From positions 1-64,000 of the forward strand of contig JARNMJ010000004.1 in the NCBI GenBank assembly GCA_029432795.1: a stretch of 64,000 nucleotides of DNA. Direction: 5' to 3'. The DNA is from Pontiellaceae bacterium B12219. GTDB lineage: Bacteria; Verrucomicrobiota; Kiritimatiellia; Kiritimatiellales; Pontiellaceae. The position numbers and the translations under genes are program-made. Numbering within the stretch: the first letter of the stretch is position 1; every line of letters starts with the position of its first letter. The notes under the pieces were generated by a model that did not search any database, was not told the DNA's origin, and was given only the letters and a program-made list of their open reading frames with translations. Positions 58,366 to 64,000 of the stretch are shown here, one piece after another.

Positions 58366-61300
58366 AAACGATATTGAGTGTGATTTGTCTGGGTGTTTGC
58401 TGCAGCCTCTCGGCAAAAGAGGTCTATGTTTCGCCGGAGGGTCATGCACAGGCTGACGGCAGTATTGAAAAGCCGTACGCCACCCTTCCCGGAGCGGTAG
58501 CGGCAGTTCGGGCGCTTCGTGCGTCGGGCTATACCGAGCCGGTATCGATTCTATTGCGCGAGGGGCGGCATTCCTTAAAAGAGACGCTGGTGCTCGGATT
58601 GGCGGATGGGAATCCCGCTGCCCCGATGCAAACTGCTCTGCCGATGTATGGGGCCGGCGAAATTGCGGATTCAACGTATTTGACGATTGCGGCCTATCCG
58701 GGCGAGCAACCGGTGATCAGTGCGGGGGTTCCGGTGACCGGCTGGCAACGCCTTGAAATGGCACCGCCTGAACTTCCGGAGGAGGCGGCCGGCAAGGTGT
58801 GGGTGGCCGATATGCCCGAAGGAATGGGTCGGTTTTATACGCTTTATGATGGAAACGGTCGCCTGAAGCGCGCGCGTGACAGCGGTTTTACGGTGACGGA
58901 ACCGGGGGACCTGCGAACACTTCATTTTCCGAAAGGCGCGTTGAAGAATTGGGATAATGTGGAAGACGTGGAGATCAACATCCGACCGTCTCGTGCCTGG
59001 GTGATTAATATGCTTCCGCTGGCATCGGTGAATGAAGAAACGGGCGTTGCAAAAACGGGTGTTTCCGCAACCTATGCCATGGGCCCGATTCCGGGCTGGG
59101 TGCACAATCCTTCCGGGAACCATGTCTGGGTTGAAAATATGCTGGAAGCATTGAACGAGCCCGGCGAGTGGGTGGTGAATACAAAAACGCGGAAGATATA
59201 TCTCTGGCCGCGCGATCCCCAGACGGATGGATCGCCGCGCGGGATTCTGGCGCCAAGCACCAGTGAGCTGATTCGCGTGGAGGGCCAAATTGATTATGAC
59301 GGGCCAACTGATGTTCCAGTGGTTGGAATTGCCTTTGAAGGGCTGACGTTTACGCACGGTGACCGCCGAGCATGGACCAGCGACGAAACGCGTCTGGGCT
59401 GGGGCATCCAGCACGACTGGGATCTGTTTGACCGGCCTTCCGCCATGCTTCGTTTTCGCGGAGCGGAAGCATGTGTGGTGAAAGCGTGCCGATTTGTCGA
59501 TGCCGGCGGTACGGGTATTCGACTGGATCTTCATGCGCAGCGTAATCGGATTGAAGATTGTGAATTTGCGCATTTGGGTGAAGCGGGGATTCTGCTGACG
59601 GGCTATGGCCCCGGAACAAAAGATGTGAATCACCACAATACGATTTCCAACAATCATATTCACCACTTCAGCGAAATCACCTGGCATTCTCCGGGCATCT
59701 GGGCCTGGCAGAGCGGACATAATGAAATGGTGCACAATGAACTGCACCATAGCGGCTATGCGGCCGTAATGATCACGACGCGTGTGCCGCCCGACCGGGG
59801 CTTGAATTCAGAAGGCGGACGGACGGTTCGCCAGCATGAAATTCCGGCGGAAGATAAAGAGGGGGTTGTCCGGTCGTATGAAAACTGGAAGGCACGCGAA
59901 AAATATAACCATTCACGGAACAACCTGTTTGAATACAATGAAATCAGCCATACCGTGCAGCTGCTCTCCGATGGCAATGCGGTTTATGTTTCCGGAACGG
60001 GCGGGGGGAACATTATCCGCTATAACTATATTCACGATAATCTGGAGCATTCCTTCCCGTCCGCCATTCGGTGCGATGATGACCAGCATGAAACGCTTAT
60101 TTATGGAAATGTGCTGGTTAACAACTATGGGTTTTCTGCCGGTATTGCATCCAAAGGAGTCAACGATATCATCAATAACTTTATCGTGAATCCGCTCACT
60201 GCTCCCAATTGGGGATATATCAGTCTGGAATGGTATCCGGTGACGGGCTCGAAAATTCAGCGGAATGTGATTATTGCCCATTCTGACGGGGGCAATGCGC
60301 AGGCGCAGCGCCCGATACATCCGAGTAAGCAGGGTCCGCTCGGAAAGCCTGAACTGAAGACAACGAATATGGATTCAAATCTCTATTATCATGCGAGCAG
60401 TCCGGCATGGATGGATGAGCATTTGGAGATGATGCAGTCGGCTGGACTGGAACGGAGCAGCCTGGTGGGCGATCCTCTTTTTGTTGATCCGGATAACGGC
60501 GATTTCTCGTTTCATCTTGGCAGCCCGTTTGTACCTCAAAAGAATTTTCCGAAGTTCAGTTGGGACACCACGCCGATGTATTACATGTTCGGTGAAATGG
60601 CTCGGGTGCTGCATCCGGAGGAAATGGCTTTTATTGCGGAACGAACTGACTTCCTCTGTATTGAAAAATCGCATGGACTCAAGCAGCTCGGTGCGGCTGA
60701 ACTGGGTGCAAAGCACGATGCCGCCGCCTTTAAACAGATTAAGCCCGATATGAAGGTGCTGTTTTATTTTAACTCGGCCTATGCCTGGCCGTTCACCTCG
60801 TATAACAAAATGTTCCGGGGCGGAATGATCGATCAGTATCCTGAACTGAAGAAATTTTTAATAGTGGATCCGGAAACCGGTGAACTGGAGCATCGCAACA
60901 AGGTCTTTTTCTTTGACGTGCTGAATCCGGATTTACGCGAATGGTGGGTGAACACGGTTGCGAAGGGCGTGACGGAATCGGGATGTGACGGAGCCTTTAT
61001 TGACCAGATGCATGGTTTTTCCTGGTTGCGGAAAGATAGGAGCGCAGAGGTTGAGCTGGCCATGGGGGAAATGATGGCTGCGCTGAAAGAAAAGATGGGG
61101 CCGGATAAAATTCTGCTTGCGAACAATGCCCATCAGGATATTGCCAAACACGTCTTCCCGGTCATGGATGCCAGTATGTTTGAGCATTATAAGGGAGAAC
61201 TCCTCAGCAAAGAGAGTCTGCTGCGGGACTGGAACGATATGCTGCGTATCGCCCGGGCGGGTAAAATGTCTATCTTCCGGATCGGAGTGGAAGTTGATCG

Positions 61301-61601
61301 CAGCCGGGGCAGGAAGAGCAGCGTGGACGAGCGGGCCGAGCTGGCACGGGAACGTCTTGAATATTATCTCGCCTGCTATCTCATCGGTGCCCAGCCTTAT
61401 TTCTATTTTCAATATGGCTGGGGGTGGAAGCTGGGGGATGGATCGCTGTATGATTATCCGGAGCTGCAAAAACCGTTGGGAGAACCAAAAGGGCCGTATC
61501 GGCGCATTACGCCGGATGGGTGGGAGTTTACCCGTGAATTTGAGCACGCCGAGGTGTGGGTGGATACTGACAAGGGTGAAGCACGAATCACGTGGCGGTA
61601 A
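58362..61601 (+). CDS. GH141-like beta-helix fused to TIM-barrel glycosidase domain
   Basis: 1079 aa. Signal peptide (ILSVICLGVCCSLSA), then a right-handed beta-helix (about 20-720) opening KEVYVSPEGHAQADGS, with LNEPGEWVVNTKTRKIYLWP and rungs such as NRIEDCEFAHLGEAGILLTG; this is the same architecture as the GH141-like protein at 11618. At about residue 725 the sequence switches to FPKFSWDTTPMYYMFGEMAR, the opening of the TIM-barrel family at 33586 and 39481. Candidate catalytic residues there are D881 in GCDGAFIDQMHGF and E941 in DASMFEHYKGE. The C-terminus RRITPDGWEFTREFEHAEVW corresponds to the barrel ends of the other two. Two potential glycosidase activities in one chain suggest sequential cleavage of one substrate. 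Confidence 0.8.
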   Translation: MKTILSVICLGVCCSLSAKEVYVSPEGHAQADGSIEKPYATLPGAVAAVRALRASGYTEPVSILLREGRHSLKETLVLGLADGNPAAPMQTALPMYGAGEIADSTYLTIAAYPGEQPVISAGVPVTGWQRLEMAPPELPEEAAGKVWVADMPEGMGRFYTLYDGNGRLKRARDSGFTVTEPGDLRTLHFPKGALKNWDNVEDVEINIRPSRAWVINMLPLASVNEETGVAKTGVSATYAMGPIPGWVHNPSGNHVWVENMLEALNEPGEWVVNTKTRKIYLWPRDPQTDGSPRGILAPSTSELIRVEGQIDYDGPTDVPVVGIAFEGLTFTHGDRRAWTSDETRLGWGIQHDWDLFDRPSAMLRFRGAEACVVKACRFVDAGGTGIRLDLHAQRNRIEDCEFAHLGEAGILLTGYGPGTKDVNHHNTISNNHIHHFSEITWHSPGIWAWQSGHNEMVHNELHHSGYAAVMITTRVPPDRGLNSEGGRTVRQHEIPAEDKEGVVRSYENWKAREKYNHSRNNLFEYNEISHTVQLLSDGNAVYVSGTGGGNIIRYNYIHDNLEHSFPSAIRCDDDQHETLIYGNVLVNNYGFSAGIASKGVNDIINNFIVNPLTAPNWGYISLEWYPVTGSKIQRNVIIAHSDGGNAQAQRPIHPSKQGPLGKPELKTTNMDSNLYYHASSPAWMDEHLEMMQSAGLERSSLVGDPLFVDPDNGDFSFHLGSPFVPQKNFPKFSWDTTPMYYMFGEMARVLHPEEMAFIAERTDFLCIEKSHGLKQLGAAELGAKHDAAAFKQIKPDMKVLFYFNSAYAWPFTSYNKMFRGGMIDQYPELKKFLIVDPETGELEHRNKVFFFDVLNPDLREWWVNTVAKGVTESGCDGAFIDQMHGFSWLRKDRSAEVELAMGEMMAALKEKMGPDKILLANNAHQDIAKHVFPVMDASMFEHYKGELLSKESLLRDWNDMLRIARAGKMSIFRIGVEVDRSRGRKSSVDERAELARERLEYYLACYLIGAQPYFYFQYGWGWKLGDGSLYDYPELQKPLGEPKGPYRRITPDGWEFTREFEHAEVWVDTDKGEARITWR

Positions 61602-61697
61602 AAAAGACGAAGAGGCCGGTGCGAGAGTCAATTTTTTATAGGTATTTTATGATGAGTAGGTTGAGGCAGTTCAGCACGTTTTGAGTGGAGAAAAATA

Positions 61698-62831
61698 ATG
61701 GACATGAAAATTCTAAATAAGGTGCTCTTGGTCGCCATCGCATCGGTGGCATGTTGTGTTCCAGTTCGCGCTCTGGAACCGCTGGAGGAATCCAATCAGG
61801 AGTATCTGGCCGTGGCGGTTAATCGGTTTCTGGAAAAATCCGATAAAAACGGAGATGGCATTGTTGAGCAAGACGAAGACGAAACGCAGTGGAAGCGGAA
61901 CCGTAAGCTCGATAAAAACGGCGATGGAGTATTGGACCGAAAGGAGCTGGAGGGACTTTCGCTGCAGTATGTAACCAGTCCCGGGAAACAGTTGCGCAAC
62001 GTCTGTTTTAAACGCACTGAAACTGAAGATGTCTATCTGGACTTTTATTTCCCGGATGTGGATGACAGCAAAAAGAAACCCGTCGTTCTTTATACGCATG
62101 GCGGCGGTTGGGCGGCGGGAAGCCGGCACGGAGCCGGCAATGCATCGTTTGATGTTGTTCATGGTGCCTTGTTGAAGCAGGGATTCTGTGTTGTTTCTGT
62201 GGGGTATCGCTTATGGAGTAAAGAAGGAATGACTGCCATGCGCGATTGTGTGATTGACTCAAAAGATGCGCTCCGTTTTGTCTCGGCCTATCGAAAGGAA
62301 CTGGGAATTGATCCGAACCGGATCTATACCTTCGGCGATTCGGCCGGCGGCCATCTTGCACAAATGGTACTGCTGTCGCCGCCGGACAGCCTGCAGGGCG
62401 ATCCTGAACTGGCGAAGTATTCGTATAAAACGGTGGCGGGCGTCTCGTGGTACGGGCCGTGCGATTTCGAAGATGAGCAGTTGTTTAATCACGACGACCG
62501 CGAAAATTTCAGAGACCGGTTCGGGCCGCGTATTCTGGGGAAAGACGCTAAGCCTGAAGATAAGCTGAGGCTTTATCGGGAGATGAGCCCGATAAATTAT
62601 CTGACCAAAGACAGTCCGCCACTACTGATGATTCAGGGGGACAAGGATACAACCATTCCGGTTAAGCAGGCCTATCACATGGAAAAGAAGGCCGACGCGA
62701 TCGGGGCTCCGGTGGAAATCATGATTGTGAAAAATGCCGGGCACAACTGGCGGAAGGTGGATGCCGATATTGATCCTTCCAGAAACATTATTATAGATCG
62801 AACCGTCGAGTTTTTCATCAACCACCAATAG
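61698..62831 (+). CDS. Secreted esterase with N-terminal EF-hands
   Basis: 377 aa. Signal peptide (VLLVAIASVACCVPVRA), then two EF-hand loops (DKNGDGIVEQDE from D49, DKNGDGVLDRKE from D72). The alpha/beta-hydrolase domain (about 95-377) has oxyanion motif THGGGW, nucleophile S215 in FGDSAGGH, D317 in GDKDTTIP and H349 in AGHNW: the acetyl/feruloyl esterase arrangement, closely related to the esterase domain at 36321 (shared DCVIDSKDALRF / DCITDSKDAYRF). Removal of acetyl groups from the polysaccharide is the likely role. EF-hands occur also on the phosphatase at 15304. It is the last plus-strand gene; no clear terminator follows. Confidence 0.9.
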   Translation: MDMKILNKVLLVAIASVACCVPVRALEPLEESNQEYLAVAVNRFLEKSDKNGDGIVEQDEDETQWKRNRKLDKNGDGVLDRKELEGLSLQYVTSPGKQLRNVCFKRTETEDVYLDFYFPDVDDSKKKPVVLYTHGGGWAAGSRHGAGNASFDVVHGALLKQGFCVVSVGYRLWSKEGMTAMRDCVIDSKDALRFVSAYRKELGIDPNRIYTFGDSAGGHLAQMVLLSPPDSLQGDPELAKYSYKTVAGVSWYGPCDFEDEQLFNHDDRENFRDRFGPRILGKDAKPEDKLRLYREMSPINYLTKDSPPLLMIQGDKDTTIPVKQAYHMEKKADAIGAPVEIMIVKNAGHNWRKVDADIDPSRNIIIDRTVEFFINHQ

Positions 62832-63098
62832 TGTGGAACCGAAGCCTTCTTCCCCTCTCCGCTGTTGAACTGCGCATGAAGCATCGGCTCATTAAATCCA
62901 TTGAGGCTGTAGGGGCAGGAAAACTGCTGGTTGAATGAGCCGGTGGCTTGAAATCACCGGGGTTGATGGCGACGCCTCGCCGGAGCCCTGAGCAGGGTAT
63001 GGCTCGGGCAGAGCCTCGCCCTTCACAAAGAACATGTGGCGCGCAGCACAAGCTGCGGGATATAAAACTCAAGGCTCCGCAATACATGTGTACATCGC

Positions 63099-63764
63099 CT
63101 ATAAAAGGCCTTTTTTGTGAGCTTTCGAGATCGCGGCGGGTGCGTTTTGCACGCCGAGTTTTTCGTAGATATGCCGAATATGGGTGGCCACGGTGAAATG
63201 GCTGATGTTGAGCTCGCTGGCAATCTGTTTTTTAAGCAGACCCTCTCCGAGCAGTTTGAGCGTTTCCAGTTCCCGTTCAGAGAGCAGGATTTCCACCTCC
63301 TCTTTGGGCAGTCTGGTTCGCAGCGTATTCAGGATAAAGCGGGCCACGGAGGGGTCGAGCGATGATCCGCCATCCACAACCGTTTGAATGCCTTCTTTAA
63401 TCTGTTGAATTGTGGCTGATTTTAATAGGTATCCTTTGGCACCGTGTGAGATGGCCTGAAGGACATCCTCTTCTTTATCGGATTGGGTGAGTGCGATGAC
63501 GGGGCTGTCGGGAACCGCCTTTGAAAAATGGGGAAGGGCTTCAAGGCCGGACATGCCGGGCAGGTTGAGATCGAGCAGAATGATGTCGGGAACGATCCGG
63601 GTCGACATATCCTGAAAACTGCGCAATGCCCGTTCCGCTGTTCCAACCTGGCTGACCAGTTCCATGGTGGGCTCACGTTTGAGTGCAATATCGATGACCC
63701 GTCTGTATTCCGGGTTGTCTTCGACGAGCATGATTTTAATTTTCTGTTTCATAGCAGGTTTCAT
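63099..63764 (-). CDS. NarL/LuxR-type response regulator, paralogue of the one at 26904
   Basis: 221 aa. Receiver domain with acidic pocket E15-D16 in MLVEDNPEYRRV, phosphoacceptor D65 in IILLDLNLPG, and LTQSDKEED plus GAKGYLLKSAT. The LuxR helix-turn-helix contains LSERELETLKLLGEGLLKKQIASELN and FTVATHIRHIYEKLG. Apart from N-terminal offset it matches the regulator at 26904 through both domains, so the two arose by duplication. Recognition-helix residues are similar (HFTVATHIRHIY versus FTTVADHVRHIY), and related binding sites are possible. Its ATG overlaps the stop of the upstream kinase by ATGA. The two regulators bracket the second half of the locus. Confidence 0.93.
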   Translation of the reverse strand: MKPAMKQKIKIMLVEDNPEYRRVIDIALKREPTMELVSQVGTAERALRSFQDMSTRIVPDIILLDLNLPGMSGLEALPHFSKAVPDSPVIALTQSDKEEDVLQAISHGAKGYLLKSATIQQIKEGIQTVVDGGSSLDPSVARFILNTLRTRLPKEEVEILLSERELETLKLLGEGLLKKQIASELNISHFTVATHIRHIYEKLGVQNAPAAISKAHKKGLL

Positions 63765-64000
63765 CTCCGAATTCTAAATTTGTGCGGTTTAAACTTCAGG
63801 GTGATGCAGGTTCCGCCGGATGCCGGGGTTGGACTGGAAACCTGTCCCCCGAGCAGGCGGGCTCGGCGTTTTAACGACGTTGGAACCTCTCCGATAAAGC
63901 CGTGGCCGTTATCGGTGATGGTTAAATAAATTTCGGTGCTGTCCGCAGTCAGGTTAATGCGTACTTCTGTGGCTTCGGAATGGCGGCTGATATTGACGAG
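63761..64000 (-). CDS. Sensor histidine kinase, C-terminal end (partial)
   Basis: The reverse strand from 64000 to the TGA at 63761-63763 reads as the ATPase end of a HisKA_3-class kinase: N-box LVNISRHSEATEVRIN, G-box ITDNGHGF and a closing SGGTCITLKF. It corresponds to YKECLANIIRHSNATEV and SDNGFGL of the kinase at 27566, with the same SLxRRARLL segment. The gene continues beyond the right edge, so its sensor region cannot be described. It is coupled to the regulator at 63099 in the same arrangement as the first pair. Confidence 0.9.
   Translation of the reverse strand, partial: LVNISRHSEATEVRINLTADSTEIYLTITDNGHGFIGEVPTSLKRRARLLGGQVSSPTPASGGTCITLKFKPHKFRIRR

Noticed and set aside
62832-63098. 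Short minus-strand frames in the gap after the last esterase
   Set aside because: The gap contains GC-rich, partly self-complementary sequence (for example GCAGC-ACAA-GCTGC) but no ribosome site or protein motif. I see no gene.
1-64000. CRISPR array, tRNA, rRNA or riboswitch
   Set aside because: I looked for regularly spaced repeats, clover-leaf-like tRNA arms and conserved riboswitch cores on both strands and saw none.

Overview
The window is a carbohydrate-degradation island with the look of a marine, sulfated-polysaccharide specialist of the Verrucomicrobia/Planctomycetes superphylum. A Kiritimatiellota (Pontiella-like) origin fits best. The grounds are seven secreted formylglycine-type sulfatases, many fucosidase-type glycosidases, PEP-CTERM surface proteins, an SHD1-domain protein and moderate GC content. 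This placement is an inference from gene content; no rRNA or other marker gene is present. The likely substrate is a sulfated fucan or fucoidan, possibly acetylated: there are five GH29-type genes, one canonical GH95, two GH95-like, two GH141-like, one GH78-like and two GH43-like genes, and two secreted esterases.

Layout. (1) 1-2.7 kb: a decayed IS66 transposase on the minus strand, then a membrane-anchored PA14-like/SHD1 protein. (2) 2.8-26.7 kb, all plus strand: a frameshifted PEP-CTERM protein, then glycosidases alternating with sulfatases (GH95, sulfatase, GH29-like, sulfatase, GH141-like with PDZ, two histidine phosphatases, sulfatase, GH78-like, sulfatase, unknown hydrolase, GH29, sulfatase). 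(3) 26.9-29.5 kb, minus strand: a response regulator and a sensor kinase with discoidin-like sensing domains. (4) 29.8-41.7 kb: large surface or secreted modular proteins with PKD, LamG, CBM32, ricin-lectin and a shared 'WNG/DGDW' domain, including an esterase fusion and two members of a putative TIM-barrel glycosidase family. (5) 41.8-62.8 kb: GH95-like, two GH29, two GH43-like propellers, two sulfatases, GH29, GH95-like, a GH141-like/TIM-barrel fusion and an EF-hand esterase. (6) 63.1-64 kb, minus strand: a second response regulator and the end of its kinase, paralogous to the first pair.

Most enzymes carry N-terminal signal peptides, so polymer breakdown is probably periplasmic or extracellular. 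Sulfatases would expose fucose residues, exo-fucosidases (GH29, GH95, GH141) would release them, esterases would remove acetyl groups, and TIM-barrel proteins carrying binding modules could act on the polymer itself. No SusC/SusD pair, sugar transporter, fucose catabolic gene or sulfatase-maturating enzyme lies in the window, so uptake and maturation must be encoded elsewhere.

Notable points are a promoter-like motif repeated before five genes, an apparent frameshift and a nonsense mutation in otherwise conserved genes, unusual domain fusions, and a GH95-like clade with a Glu in place of the usual catalytic Asp. Catalytic residues were assigned by eye against remembered family motifs, not by computed alignment.
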